Shown piece after piece: positions 49,724 through 58,804 of a stretch of 64,000 nucleotides of DNA (positions within the stretch are counted from its first letter, which is position 1; the number at the start of each line of letters is the position of its first letter). Both the position numbers and the translations under genes were made by a program. The notes beneath the pieces are model-generated. The model searched no databases. It saw nothing but the letters and a program-made list of their open reading frames with translations, and was not told the origin of the DNA. The DNA comes from UBA10205 sp035289625 (GTDB lineage: Archaea; Iainarchaeota; Iainarchaeia; Iainarchaeales; Iainarchaeaceae): positions 1 through 64,000 of the forward strand of contig DATDWP010000028.1 of the NCBI GenBank assembly GCA_035289625.1. Direction: 5' to 3'.

Positions 49724-50536
49724 ATGGGATATTGGGACCTTGTAAAAAAAATAATAAGCGAAGCTGATATTGTTGCAGAAATAATTGATGCACGCTTTGC
49801 AGCACAGAGCAGAAACATTGACATGGAACAAATGGTAGAACGAGCGGGTAAAAAACTTTTAATAGTAATAAACAAATCAGACATGATCTCAAAGCGAGAA
49901 GCGCAGCGGCAAAAAGAGCAGATCCCAAAAAGTTGCGTATTTGTGTCCGCAAAATATAGGAAAGGAGTTGCAAGACTACGCGTTGAACTAGCAAAACTCT
50001 CGGCTGGAAATCAAGTTAAAATTGCAATCGTTGGATACCCAAACACCGGCAAGAGCAGCGTAATAAACATGCTAAAGGGACGAAAAGCAGCGCGCACCTC
50101 AAGCATTGCCGGCTTTACAAGAGGAAAACAATTTGTAAAAATTGCCTCTAACATGATGCTAATTGATTCTCCCGGAATAATACCTGTTGATGAAAAAGAT
50201 GAAACACTAATGGTTCTACTTAGCGCAAAAAATGTTCACCACTTAAAAGATTTGGAAGGAGCAGGAATTGATGTTGCGCAGTTTTTGATTAAAAATAGCC
50301 CCGATAAACTTAGAGCAACATACCAAATAGAAGCTAGGGACGGGGAAGAGTTTTTAGAAAAACTTGCACTTAAAAGAAATAAGCTACTTAGCGGGGCGCG
50401 TGCTGATCTAAACGCTGCTGCGCGCATCCTAATAGATGATTTTCAGCAGGGAAAAATAACCCTAAAAAAGCCCCAAAAGCAAAAAATAGAACAAAAAATG
50501 CAAAAAGAGCATAAAAAAGAAAATATTAGCCACTAA
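49724..50536 (+). CDS. Circularly permuted ribosome-assembly GTPase, YlqF/RbgA-like
   Basis: The protein has 270 residues from the ATG; a GTG three codons earlier is possible. The G motifs appear in permuted order: G4 NKSD at 50-53, G5 SAK near 75, then G1 GYPNTGKSS at 104-112 and G3 DSPGI near 146. This is the YlqF/YawG arrangement, which matures the large ribosomal subunit. The C-terminal tail is Lys/Gln-rich (KIEQKMQKEHKKE). It closes the pth2 cluster. Confidence 0.93.
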   Translation: MGYWDLVKKIISEADIVAEIIDARFAAQSRNIDMEQMVERAGKKLLIVINKSDMISKREAQRQKEQIPKSCVFVSAKYRKGVARLRVELAKLSAGNQVKIAIVGYPNTGKSSVINMLKGRKAARTSSIAGFTRGKQFVKIASNMMLIDSPGIIPVDEKDETLMVLLSAKNVHHLKDLEGAGIDVAQFLIKNSPDKLRATYQIEARDGEEFLEKLALKRNKLLSGARADLNAAARILIDDFQQGKITLKKPQKQKIEQKMQKEHKKENISH

Positions 50537-50659
50537 GGCATAAAAAGCGCTAAAATAAGCTCCTAAAGGCCCCTAGAAGCAGAAAACTAAAAACATAATC
50601 TATTTTAATCCAAACAACTAAATTATAACGAGCTATAAATAGCCAAAAAGCTGGTCTTA

Positions 50660-51388
50660 ATGCCAATAACCAAGAACCAAAGCAATCCGAGTATTATCGA
50701 AACCATCGATAAAATGGTAAAGGACGGGGAGAGCGAAGAAAAAATATTAAATACCCTAAAAGATATTGGCATTAGCCCAGATAATGCGCGAAGACTTCTA
50801 ATTTTAGGCCAAGCTGATGTGTTCTCACTAATAAAGGGGGAAATCCGCAAAAACATACACCAAGAACTAGAAAAAGAGGAAACCGAACTTCGAAAAGTCA
50901 CCCACGATGAAGCGCTTTCTGCAATGGAAGAAGTAAAACAACAAATGTCGCGCAACGTACTAAACGAAATAAAAGAATATGAAAAAACACTTGCAACCCA
51001 AAACAAATCATTCCAAGACCAACTTGCACAAAAAATGCAAAAAATAGGCGACTCCCCAGGCGGGAGCATTAAAGGTTCAGACCAACTAAGCGCTCGCATA
51101 CAGAGCATGAGCGAAACTGAAGAAAAATTACAACAGCGCCTCAACCAAATGGGGGACTCCGTAAAAAGAATGCAAAGTGACATGGGCGATATTGGAGTAA
51201 AGGGCGGCGGCGGAAGAAACCGCATGATAGGGTATGCCGTGATTTTACTCGGACTGATTTTTGGCGCGGGAACTTTGTACATATTCTACACAGGGTTAGG
51301 GCAACCATTCACCACCTACTCACTTGTTGTGATGGTAGTGATGGCAATAATTACAGTAACACTACTTGTTGTTGGAACTCTAATCTAG
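50660..51388 (+). CDS. Coiled-coil protein with two C-terminal membrane helices
   Basis: The protein has 242 residues. An N-terminal helical part (1-55) resembles a small UBA-like or three-helix domain. A long coiled coil (about 60-170) and a Gly-rich linker (GVKGGGGRN) precede two membrane helices (190-210 and 217-240). It would sit on the cytoplasmic face as a membrane-tethered rod. TATAAATAG about 25 nt upstream suggests a leaderless promoter. No family is recognised. Confidence 0.7.
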   Translation: MPITKNQSNPSIIETIDKMVKDGESEEKILNTLKDIGISPDNARRLLILGQADVFSLIKGEIRKNIHQELEKEETELRKVTHDEALSAMEEVKQQMSRNVLNEIKEYEKTLATQNKSFQDQLAQKMQKIGDSPGGSIKGSDQLSARIQSMSETEEKLQQRLNQMGDSVKRMQSDMGDIGVKGGGGRNRMIGYAVILLGLIFGAGTLYIFYTGLGQPFTTYSLVVMVVMAIITVTLLVVGTLI

Positions 51389-51397
51389 AGGGACAAA

Positions 51398-51733
51398 ATG
51401 CCGCCAAATAAACTCTACCATGTAAATAAAGTTCTTGGGGAACAAAGAGAATTTGAAAACCGCAATTCTTCAGGCAGGTTTCTTGGAATTGACGATACAA
51501 TGACAAAATATAGATATACCGGTCGACAACGAAGAGCCAGGATACCATTTCGCTCGCCTATATTTGACTTCCTTCATCATCGACTTAGTAAAGCAAAAAT
51601 TGGCACACAAGCAATTTATACGAGGAGGCGACCAAAAGGTATCGAAGAATTTACATACGAAAAAATGGAACTAAGAAATGGATCTGTTATTTACAAACAA
51701 ATTAGCAGGGTAATGAAACCCGAAACAAAATAA
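51398..51733 (+). CDS. Basic protein of unknown function
   Basis: The 111-residue, Arg/Lys-rich protein (TGRQRRARIPFRSP near 41-54) has no membrane segment. It lies 9 nt after the coiled-coil gene. The composition suggests nucleic-acid or ribosome binding, but no motif supports a specific call. Its stop abuts the stop of a small convergent gene. Confidence 0.55.
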   Translation: MPPNKLYHVNKVLGEQREFENRNSSGRFLGIDDTMTKYRYTGRQRRARIPFRSPIFDFLHHRLSKAKIGTQAIYTRRRPKGIEEFTYEKMELRNGSVIYKQISRVMKPETK

Positions 51734-51877
51734 TTACCTATTCTCAATCGACCCATCTATCTTTGAATATTCACGCAAAGATTTGAGAGCGGTTTCAAGA
51801 TAGATTTTGCGCCTAATGCTCTTTTCCTTATCATAGAGCTTTTCAACTTCCTTTACAACAAGCTCAAATTCAATCAT
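51734..51877 (-). CDS. Small helical protein downstream of hjc
   Basis: The frame encodes 47 residues, nearly all helical and charged (ELVVKEVEKLYDKEKSIRRK), starting at the ATG at 51877. An in-frame TTG 15 nt earlier is possible. It lies 35 nt after hjc on the same strand. Its stop codon directly abuts the stop of the + strand gene. The coding-like composition and tidy boundaries support a real gene, but no family is known. Confidence 0.55.
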   Translation of the reverse strand: MIEFELVVKEVEKLYDKEKSIRRKIYLETALKSLREYSKIDGSIENR

Positions 51878-51912
51878 CAAATAATTAAGCAATGGACGCT
51901 TTTTAAACCAAA

Positions 51913-52356
51913 TTACTCAAGCCCAAATCCGCTTTTTGCAACCTGCTCGCCCTGCACCGGCAAGGTACTTTGGCTGCCAACAAGAACATCAAGAACAACA
52001 CCGCAGCGCTTTGCATCTTCAAAAGAAATAGAGTAGTGCTTTGCCTTTCTAAAATCCTGTGGCTTTAAAAAAAACCAACCCTTATTTGGGTACTTCCAGG
52101 CAACAAAAACCTCAGCGCCTGCAATTTCATTCCACTTCAAAAGTTCGTGCATCTGATCCTGCGCAATTGTTAGGTAATTACTTCTCCAAGCCTTTGCCTC
52201 AATTACCATAGACCTACCCTTGCCCATTGCAATAAGATCCGGCATTGGAAGGGAATTTTTCCCAGAACCAGCTGTTCTTGCAACCGCAAACCCTCGCTCC
52301 CAAAAAAGCTTGATCAATTCCCTCTCAGCATTCGCCCCTTTGTTATACCTAGTCAT
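51913..52356 (-). CDS. hjc: Holliday junction resolvase Hjc
   Basis: The 147-residue archaeal PD-(D/E)xK resolvase has N-terminal NKGANAERELIKLFWERGF with E11, then PMPDLIA with D40 and MVIEAKAW with E53 and K55, the complete catalytic set. The C-terminal tail after about 125 (QSTLPVQGEQVAKSGFGLE) is longer than in many Hjc proteins. It would resolve recombination intermediates. Confidence 0.94.
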   Translation of the reverse strand: MTRYNKGANAERELIKLFWERGFAVARTAGSGKNSLPMPDLIAMGKGRSMVIEAKAWRSNYLTIAQDQMHELLKWNEIAGAEVFVAWKYPNKGWFFLKPQDFRKAKHYSISFEDAKRCGVVLDVLVGSQSTLPVQGEQVAKSGFGLE

Positions 52357-52632
52357 GCACTAATAATGCTGCTGCACTTTAAATAACACGCCATGTAAAA
52401 TTTCAAAACCCAAGCACTTGACTCAAAAGAGCAAAATCAAAAAAGTCCATTTTAGGCCCATTTAAGGGGTTTTAGGACAACTTGAGGCCTGCAGGGACGT
52501 TAAATGTCGATTTGGGGACCCATACTCACCCCTTAATAATCATTTCCAGCAGCAAATATACTAATGCTCAATTGATGAGCAAAATTGGCATTTAACAAGA
52601 ATTTAGGTTAATGCATTGAGAATTAGTGATTT
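52357..52632. other. Intergenic region without a clear gene
   Basis: No coding frame is convincing in this 276-bp region. It contains a perfect hairpin TGCTCA-ATTGA-TGAGCA at 52565-52581 and several GGGG/CCCC runs around 52440-52540. The hjc promoter must lie at its left end, and the promoter of the DUF167 gene at its right end. Confidence 0.5.
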
Positions 52633-52920
52633 ATGGTTAAAAACACGAGCGACGCAATGCTTGATTTGGAAGTGATTCCAAATTCTACGCAGTTTTGCAT
52701 CCTTGGATACAATCCATGGACATGCGCGCTAAGAGTTAGAGTGAATGCAAGCCCCAAAAAAGGGCTTGCGAACACAGAACTTGCAAAAGAACTTGAAAAG
52801 TTTTTTGGCAGAAGTGTAAAAATAATTCACGGGATAAAATCCCGAAAAAAGAAAATCCTAATAGAAGGAATTTCAAAACCACAAATCAACCAAATTCTCA
52901 TCAGGCATCTCAAAACCTAA
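52633..52920 (+). CDS. DUF167/YggU-family protein
   Basis: The 95-residue protein has the DUF167 core: LRVRVNASPKKGLANTELAKELEKFFGRSV near 33-62, followed by IIHGIKSRKKKILIEG. The family is widespread with a known fold, but its function is not established. It precedes dnaG by 16 nt, so they are probably co-transcribed. Confidence 0.88.
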   Translation: MVKNTSDAMLDLEVIPNSTQFCILGYNPWTCALRVRVNASPKKGLANTELAKELEKFFGRSVKIIHGIKSRKKKILIEGISKPQINQILIRHLKT

Positions 52921-52936
52921 TTCTGTAAAAAAGGAG

Positions 52937-54298
52937 ATGGTAAAAGTGGCAAAGACATACATGAACACAGTAAAATATGTCGTGAAAATTAGATTTGAAA
53001 TAGACGGGATTGTTGATAAGCCTGACATTGTGGGCGCAATATTTGGCCAGAGCGAAGGACTTTTAGGGGATGAAATGGACCTAAAAGAACTCCAAAAAAA
53101 CGGAAAGCTCGGAAGAATAGAAATCACCCACGCAACATCAATGGGAAGAACAAAAGGAGACATACTAGTCCCATCCTCAATGGATATGGCAGAAACAAGC
53201 CTACTTGCAGCAGGAATTGAGAGTGTTGATAAAGTCGGCCCGTGCGCTGCAAAACTTGAAATTTTAGATATTGAAGACACGCGCACAGATAAGAGAAAGG
53301 AAATAAAAGACAGGGCAAAAGACCTACTAAAAAAACTCATGGAAAAAAGTTCGCCCGAAACGCAAACACTTAGCGAAGAAATCCGCGAGAACGCGCGCGC
53401 AGCAGATATTGAAGAATACGGGCCAGACAAACTGCCGGCAGGCCCTGACATTGAAATTAGCAATGAAATAATAGTTGTGGAAGGAAGAGCGGATGTACTC
53501 AATCTTTTGCGCAACCAAATAAAAAACGTAATCGGAATGAACGGCTCAAACATTTCCTCAACAATAATTGAACTTAGCAAAAGAAAAGAAATCACTGCTT
53601 TTGTTGATGGAGATAGGGGCGGAGAATTAAACGCGCGAAAACTCTCACAACTAGCACGCGTCCAATACATCGCAAAAGCGCCTGACGGAAAAGAAGTTGA
53701 AGAACTCACACGAAAAGAAATTATACAATCCCTCAAAAAAAGAGCGAAGGCAACTGAAGAAATCCCAATTCCCCCACGAAGGGAATTTAGCCCACAGCCA
53801 CGCTTTGAAGGCGGCGGATTTAGGCCACGAGAAGATGGCCCTAGAAACAGATTCCACGATAGACCGCAAAGGGGCCCACCAAGAAGATTTGATGAACGAA
53901 GGCCAATGCAGCCCCGAAGGCCTTGGAGAGATGAATCAAACCCAATGTTTGAAAGAACCGCATTCTCAGCGCAAGGGGAAGCAAGCGCCCCAGTAGCGCA
54001 AAAGGGCGCAATGCTAAGCGCAGAAGAGCAGGCAATCTACAAACCAATACTCGAGCAATTAAAAGGCTCAATGAAAGCAAAAATTCTTGATGAAAATAAC
54101 CAGCAGGTAAAAGAAGTCAAGGTAAAAGACATCGTGCTCGAAATAGCAAAAGCAAAAAAAGCACACGCAATTGTCTTTGACGGAGTAATAACAAAAAGGC
54201 TCCTCGAAGCTGCTGAAAAAGCGGGCGCAAAATACGTAATAGGCGCGCGCAAAGGAAAAATAGAAGGAAAGGAAAATATCAAAGCAGCAGCGCTCTAA
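52937..54298 (+). CDS. dnaG: Archaeal DnaG-like primase/exosome subunit
   Basis: The protein has 453 residues. The archaeal DnaG N-terminal region (VGAIFGQSEGLLGDEMDL) is followed by a Toprim domain with IIVVEGRADVLNLLR near 174-188 and FVDGDRGGEL near 218-227. A Pro/Arg-rich linker (about 275-340) and a C-terminal domain complete it. Archaeal DnaG is associated with the RNA exosome and can prime in vitro. AAAGGAGATGG upstream places a Shine-Dalgarno sequence at good distance from GTG 52946, so that codon may be the true start. The long basic linker is a probable RNA-binding tail. Confidence 0.94.
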   Translation: MVKVAKTYMNTVKYVVKIRFEIDGIVDKPDIVGAIFGQSEGLLGDEMDLKELQKNGKLGRIEITHATSMGRTKGDILVPSSMDMAETSLLAAGIESVDKVGPCAAKLEILDIEDTRTDKRKEIKDRAKDLLKKLMEKSSPETQTLSEEIRENARAADIEEYGPDKLPAGPDIEISNEIIVVEGRADVLNLLRNQIKNVIGMNGSNISSTIIELSKRKEITAFVDGDRGGELNARKLSQLARVQYIAKAPDGKEVEELTRKEIIQSLKKRAKATEEIPIPPRREFSPQPRFEGGGFRPREDGPRNRFHDRPQRGPPRRFDERRPMQPRRPWRDESNPMFERTAFSAQGEASAPVAQKGAMLSAEEQAIYKPILEQLKGSMKAKILDENNQQVKEVKVKDIVLEIAKAKKAHAIVFDGVITKRLLEAAEKAGAKYVIGARKGKIEGKENIKAAAL

Positions 54299-54389
54299 AA
54301 AAGCGTGCTGCTAAATTACTTTTTTTAAAATAATTCAAAAACTAAGTTCAAAAAATTGGATTTAATTATTTTTAAATTAGAATTAAAAT

Positions 54390-54848
54390 TTACTTCTTTC
54401 TCTTGTAAGAAAACTTTCTCTCAGAAGATGGTGGCATTTCCCTTACAATGCTTCTCTCAAATGGAATTGCAAAATAACCTGTCCTATAGAGGAAATACCC
54501 AATGAATAGAACTGCTAGCCAGAGCAATATACTTGCAATCGGCGTTAGAAGACCGCTCCAGAATTGGCGCGCGGTTAATTTTGGCGTTTCCGGTCGCACT
54601 ACAATTCCTGTTGCCTTGTAGAGCGTATCTGCACAATCATTAAAACTTGCCTTCTGATCGGCAATTGCTTGATCGGCATCAATCCCCTGGATGCAGGTAC
54701 CGTAATATTTCATATTGTCCCAAGAATCAAACATCTTAGCCGACCCTTGCACAAACATCAAAAATGCTGCAAAAAGAATAAATGAACCAATAAGGCGAGG
54801 CAGGTGAACTTCCCTTCCAGCAACCCTAAAATATAGAACCTTTTTCAT
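54390..54848 (-). CDS. Membrane protein with extracellular loop, unknown
   Basis: Starting at MKKVLYFRVAG (54848) it encodes 152 residues. Helices at about 18-38 and 100-122 enclose a loop with two Cys (YYGTCIQGID and SFNDCADTLY) that may form a disulfide. The C-terminus is basic. It is preceded on its strand by a TATATACT element. The family is not recognised. Confidence 0.65.
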   Translation of the reverse strand: MKKVLYFRVAGREVHLPRLIGSFILFAAFLMFVQGSAKMFDSWDNMKYYGTCIQGIDADQAIADQKASFNDCADTLYKATGIVVRPETPKLTARQFWSGLLTPIASILLWLAVLFIGYFLYRTGYFAIPFERSIVREMPPSSERKFSYKRKK

Positions 54849-55013
54849 AAAAATGCCTTGCAACTAATATATTCATTTAGTATATAAATATTGCGCGGGC
54901 AAAAACGGCATTTCCAGAGGCATTGCGGGCAATTAGGGGCGTTATTAGCCACATTTTTAACCTTATACAAAGCTAAATTTTAACAAAACGTTATTTTTCT
55001 TTTTCGCCAACGT

Positions 55014-55094
55014 TTTTCTTTTTCTTTAGAAAAAGAAAACCTTGCAAACCTAGGGTTTGCGAGGCATCGCAAAACCCAGAAGGGTTTTGCAATG
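55014..55094. repeat. Three consecutive hairpins upstream of tRNA-Val
   Basis: Stem 1 is a perfect 12-bp inverted repeat with a 2-nt loop (55014-55025 with 55028-55039). Stem 2 pairs 55041-55050 with 55054-55063 (10 bp, one G-T). Stem 3 pairs 55069-55077 with 55082-55090 (9 bp). They are packed end to end, with related sequences in stems 2 and 3 (GCAAACC and GCAAAACCC). Confidence 0.7.
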
Positions 55095-55099
55095 AGATT

Positions 55100-55172
55100 G
55101 GGCCGGTGGTCTAGCGGTTATGACGCATCGTTTACATCGATGAAGTCGCAGGTTCGATTCCTGCCCGGCCCA
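55100..55172 (+). tRNA. tRNA-Val (UAC)
   Basis: The acceptor GGGCCGG pairs with CCGGCCC. The anticodon stem CATCG/CGATG encloses loop TTTACAT with anticodon TAC. The T arm GCAGGTTCGATTCCTGC is complete and the discriminator is A. There is no intron and no encoded CCA. Confidence 0.95.
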
Positions 55173-55307
55173 TTTTCATTATAGATTGAAAATATATCCA
55201 CTAAATACTTGATGCACAGCCAACCTAACCAAAGCTAATATATTAAAAGCAAATTCTATTGGAAGTTAAGTATATACGCAGCAAAGTTGCTGCAGGAGAG
55301 GTTTGGA

Positions 55308-55859
55308 ATGGCAATTGAACTAATTATAGGCGCAGTTGTAGTAATCGGTGGGCTGTGGTTTTTACTCTCATACAACGGATTTGTGCAGCTAAAAAATAGA
55401 ATTGATAATGCGTGGTCACAAATTGATGTGCAACTCAAAAGAAGATTTGACCTTGTCCCAAACCTAATTGAAACAGTAAAAGGTTATGCAAAGCACGAAA
55501 AAGAAACCCTCAAAATGGTTACCGAAGCAAGATCTGCCATAACAAAAGCGGGGAACCTAAAACAAAAAGCGGATGCCGAAAACATGCTAACCGGCGCTCT
55601 AAAGAGCCTCTTTGCAGTCTCTGAGAGTTATCCGACATTAATGGCAAACCAGAACTTTCTAATGCTCCAAGAAGAGCTTGCAGGGATCGAATCAAAAATA
55701 GCATTCGCAAGGCAATTTTACAACGACAGTGTACTCACATACAACACAAAAACCGAGAGCTTCCCTGACAGTGCCGTTGCTGGAATTTTCAACTTCAAAA
55801 AACGCGAATATTTTGAAATAGAAGAAGGCGCAAGAGAACCTGTAAAAGTGCAGTTCTAA
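55308..55859 (+). CDS. lemA: LemA family protein
   Basis: The protein has 183 residues from the ATG at 55308. A single N-terminal membrane helix (about 3-22) precedes a cytoplasmic helical bundle with the family motifs FVQLKNRIDNAWSQIDVQLKRRFDLVPNLIETVKGYA and, later, ARQFYNDSVLTYN. LemA is commonly linked to the membrane protease HtpX, whose gene follows after 26 nt, so the pair probably acts in membrane-protein quality control. The alternative upstream ATG adds seven residues. Confidence 0.94.
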   Translation: MAIELIIGAVVVIGGLWFLLSYNGFVQLKNRIDNAWSQIDVQLKRRFDLVPNLIETVKGYAKHEKETLKMVTEARSAITKAGNLKQKADAENMLTGALKSLFAVSESYPTLMANQNFLMLQEELAGIESKIAFARQFYNDSVLTYNTKTESFPDSAVAGIFNFKKREYFEIEEGAREPVKVQF

Positions 55860-55885
55860 ATTCCCTACACTGAGGCGGTTTTGGA

Positions 55886-56764
55886 ATGTATGAACAGATA
55901 GAGCAAAACAACAGAAACACTATCTTTCTCTTTGCCGCCTTTTCACTTTTAATAATCTCGCTCTCCTGGGTTTTGGGAGAGTACATATTCGGAATAGGTT
56001 CAGCCGGGCTTGTAATCGGCGCAATATTTCTTATAGTATACTCTCTAATTAATTATTTTTTTGCAGACAAAATCGTTCTTGCCGTTAGCGGGGCGCGCGA
56101 AGTAAAAAAAGAAGAATACCCATACCTATTCAATATAATCGAAGGCCTCTCGATTGCAGCTGGAATTCCAAAACCGCGCGCATATGTAATTGATGATACT
56201 GCCCTTAATGCATTTGCAACAGGAAGAGACCCGCAACATGCAATGATTGTTGTCACAACTGGAATGCTGCAAAAATTAAATAGGCAAGAACTAGAAGGAG
56301 TAATTGCACATGAAATGTCTCACATACAAAATTATGATATCCGCGTGATGACAATTACTACTGTATTTGTAGGCCTTAGCGTTCTACTTAGCGATCTTAT
56401 TTTGCGCAGCGTTCTTTGGGGGAATAACAGAAGAGATGACAAAGCCGGCCTTATACTAATTGTAATAGGGCTCGCACTAGCTATCCTCACGCCAATAATT
56501 GCAACAGTAATAAAACTTGCAATCTCGCGCCAACGCGAATACCTAGCAGATGCTTCAAGCGCTCTTCTTACAAGAAACCCGGATGGGCTTGCAAGCGCAC
56601 TTGAAAAAATCTCAGGCGATAGAGAAATACTTGAAGCCGCAAACAAGGCAACAGCACACCTCTATATTGATAACCCACTAAAAAACCGCAAAGAATTTTT
56701 TGATTCACTCTTTTCAACTCACCCGCCAATACAAGATAGGATTGCAAGGCTTCGCAAAATGTGA
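55886..56764 (+). CDS. htpX: HtpX-like membrane zinc metalloprotease
   Basis: The 292-residue protein has two N-terminal membrane helices (about 15-55), the zinc motif VIAHEMSHIQNYD with HEMSH near 138-142, two further helices (150-215) and the third ligand Glu in SRQREYLADASSA. It cleaves misfolded membrane proteins. lemA directly precedes it, a conserved pairing seen in many prokaryotes. Confidence 0.95.
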   Translation: MYEQIEQNNRNTIFLFAAFSLLIISLSWVLGEYIFGIGSAGLVIGAIFLIVYSLINYFFADKIVLAVSGAREVKKEEYPYLFNIIEGLSIAAGIPKPRAYVIDDTALNAFATGRDPQHAMIVVTTGMLQKLNRQELEGVIAHEMSHIQNYDIRVMTITTVFVGLSVLLSDLILRSVLWGNNRRDDKAGLILIVIGLALAILTPIIATVIKLAISRQREYLADASSALLTRNPDGLASALEKISGDREILEAANKATAHLYIDNPLKNRKEFFDSLFSTHPPIQDRIARLRKM

Positions 56765-56929
56765 AAGTTTACAAATTGAGCCATTTGCCCAAAAAACCCC
56801 AAAACAATGCCCTGCCCTGTGACGACTCATCTCAAAAGGGCCCCAGGCCATTTGGTTTATTGGAAAATACTTTTTAAATAGGCCTGCAAATTGCAAATAA
56901 ATAATAACCCAGTAAACAATTAATTGCTC

Positions 56930-58663
56930 ATGAAAAAAATCCTATTACTACTTCTACTAATCCCGCTCTGCAGCGCCCTTGAATTCAACCCAAGCACTGT
57001 TGATTCAATGGATGTTACAATAACTACAACTGCTAGCGGGAGTTTTAGCGGAAATATCACATCAAGAGATGAAATGAAGGTGATGTTTCTTACTATACAA
57101 AAATCCGATACGCAAGAAATACTCTCTCTAGAAGAGTATATGCAAATCGGAAACACTAGGCTGCGCGCCTTCAAAGAGGAAAAAAATGGCCTTACTTATG
57201 CAACATATACAATAAATGACCTATTAGAGTTTGCTAATGAAAATGAATTTATAATTGTCAGAAAAGCAAGAATAAAGACCCAGTCGCAAATAGGGCTTGG
57301 GCAAGATTACAATTTAGCCGAAGAGATAAAGGGATTTGATAAATATATTAACCCTTCAGATTATATTGAATCAAATGACGCGGAGTTAAAGAGCAAAACC
57401 GCACTTGAATTTTCAACAGATTCACAAATAGAGGCAATACGCAAAATTTCAGAGTGGGTCAATAACAATATTACATACGATTTTGAAAACTACTACAGCG
57501 CAATATACAGCGCAAAGCACACCTACAATACCCGCGCCGGAGTATGTGATGAATTTGCAAACCTTACCGCAGCATTTATGAGAATAAAAGGAATACCGGC
57601 ACGCTACGTTTCCGGGATTAGCTATGACGGAGAGAGGTTTGGGTCCCATGGGTGGCTTGAAGTGTTCTTGCCAACAACAGGCTGGATAGGGGTTGATTCA
57701 ACTTATGGAGAAGCGGGGTTTGTTGACGGAGCACACTTTTCCATTGCAAAATCAAATGATGCAAATAGTTCAGCCGATCTTATAATTTCAACAAAAACAA
57801 GAGAGGAAATAAATGTAATCTCCAAAATACTCCCACCAGAAGTTGAAATACACTCCGTACACTTTTTTGAAAACCTACTTGATGCTAAAATAAAAAGCCC
57901 GGAGGAAACAGAACCTTTGCAAATATTTGAAGTTAGCGCTAGTATCAAAAATACCACCCAAAAGAGCGCAATATTTCCAATCGAACTTGTACTACATGAT
58001 GATTTTTTGCAGCTTGATAAAAAAGAGCGGCTTGTGTACTTGCAAGCAGGAGAAGAAAAAGAAATAATTTGGGAAATACGCGCTCCGCAAAAAGAGCTGC
58101 ATAACTCCTACTACACATATGGAATGCTGCTCTTAATGCCGGATTCAAATCTGCAGAGCACGATAAATCTTGTTCCGAAAAATTCCTCACAAACACCAGG
58201 GGCATTTATTAGCGTTGAAGATGTAAGCCCTTTTATTGAAGGTGAGAAAATCGAAATACAAACAACCCTGCAAAATAGAGGATTGCGAGAAGGAGAAGCT
58301 ACAATTGAACTCTCAACTGATGGCAACATCCTTGCATTTGAAAGAGTTAGCCTCAAAGCATTAGAGCAAAAAACCATTTCACTAAAAATTTCCGCAGTTC
58401 CTTTGCGAAAAATAATAGTGACAATTAATACACAAAATTCAGAAAACAAATTCGAACTCACTATCCCGCAAAAAGAAAGCTCGCAAATAGAGGTGCGGGA
58501 AATACGCCCTTTACAAGAGCAGTCGATCGAACAAGAACCATCGACAAAAAATGAATCAAATTCAAGCAGCGATATAGTGCTGTTGGGAGGAATTGGAATT
58601 GGCCTGCTTGCACTAATTATTGCCGCAATTGCAATAGGAATTATTATAACCGGCCGAAAATGA
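56930..58663 (+). CDS. Membrane-anchored transglutaminase-like surface protein
   Basis: The protein has 577 residues from the ATG; a TTG two codons earlier is possible. A signal peptide (1-18), a domain of about 130 residues and a transglutaminase-like core follow. The core has Cys206 (AGVCDEFANLTAAFMR), His240 (GSHGWLEVF) and Asp256 (GVDSTYG) as a complete catalytic triad. A beta-sandwich region (330-520) and a C-terminal membrane helix (about 547-570) finish it. It is likely a cell-surface protease or cross-linker. Archaeal members are common, but their substrates are unknown. Confidence 0.88.
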   Translation: MKKILLLLLLIPLCSALEFNPSTVDSMDVTITTTASGSFSGNITSRDEMKVMFLTIQKSDTQEILSLEEYMQIGNTRLRAFKEEKNGLTYATYTINDLLEFANENEFIIVRKARIKTQSQIGLGQDYNLAEEIKGFDKYINPSDYIESNDAELKSKTALEFSTDSQIEAIRKISEWVNNNITYDFENYYSAIYSAKHTYNTRAGVCDEFANLTAAFMRIKGIPARYVSGISYDGERFGSHGWLEVFLPTTGWIGVDSTYGEAGFVDGAHFSIAKSNDANSSADLIISTKTREEINVISKILPPEVEIHSVHFFENLLDAKIKSPEETEPLQIFEVSASIKNTTQKSAIFPIELVLHDDFLQLDKKERLVYLQAGEEKEIIWEIRAPQKELHNSYYTYGMLLLMPDSNLQSTINLVPKNSSQTPGAFISVEDVSPFIEGEKIEIQTTLQNRGLREGEATIELSTDGNILAFERVSLKALEQKTISLKISAVPLRKIIVTINTQNSENKFELTIPQKESSQIEVREIRPLQEQSIEQEPSTKNESNSSSDIVLLGGIGIGLLALIIAAIAIGIIITGRK

Positions 58664-58703
58664 GGAATTTAAAAGCATTTGTAAGCGCAAATTCAATGTA
58701 AAC

Positions 58704-58802
58704 GCGGGCGTAGTATAGCCTGGTTAGTACTCGGCCTTGCCAAGAATTTTCCAAAAAATTTGCAACTAGGCCGTGGGTCGGGTTCAAATCCCGACGCCCG
58801 CA
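58704..58802 (+). tRNA. tRNA-Gly (GCC) with an anticodon-loop intron
   Basis: The acceptor GCGGGCG pairs with CGCCCGC. The anticodon stem CGGCC/GGCCG is restored only if about 25 nt (58743-58767) after position 37 are removed, leaving loop TTGCCAA with anticodon GCC. The T arm and discriminator A are normal, and CCA is not encoded. TTTAAAAG about 28 nt upstream is a TATA-like promoter. Confidence 0.92.
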
Positions 58803-58804
58803 AT

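Noticed and set aside
51951..51968. GCACCGGCAAGGTA inside hjc, resembling half of the repair motif
   Set aside because: Only about ten bases match, it lies in coding sequence and it is not upstream of a start, so it is probably coincidence.
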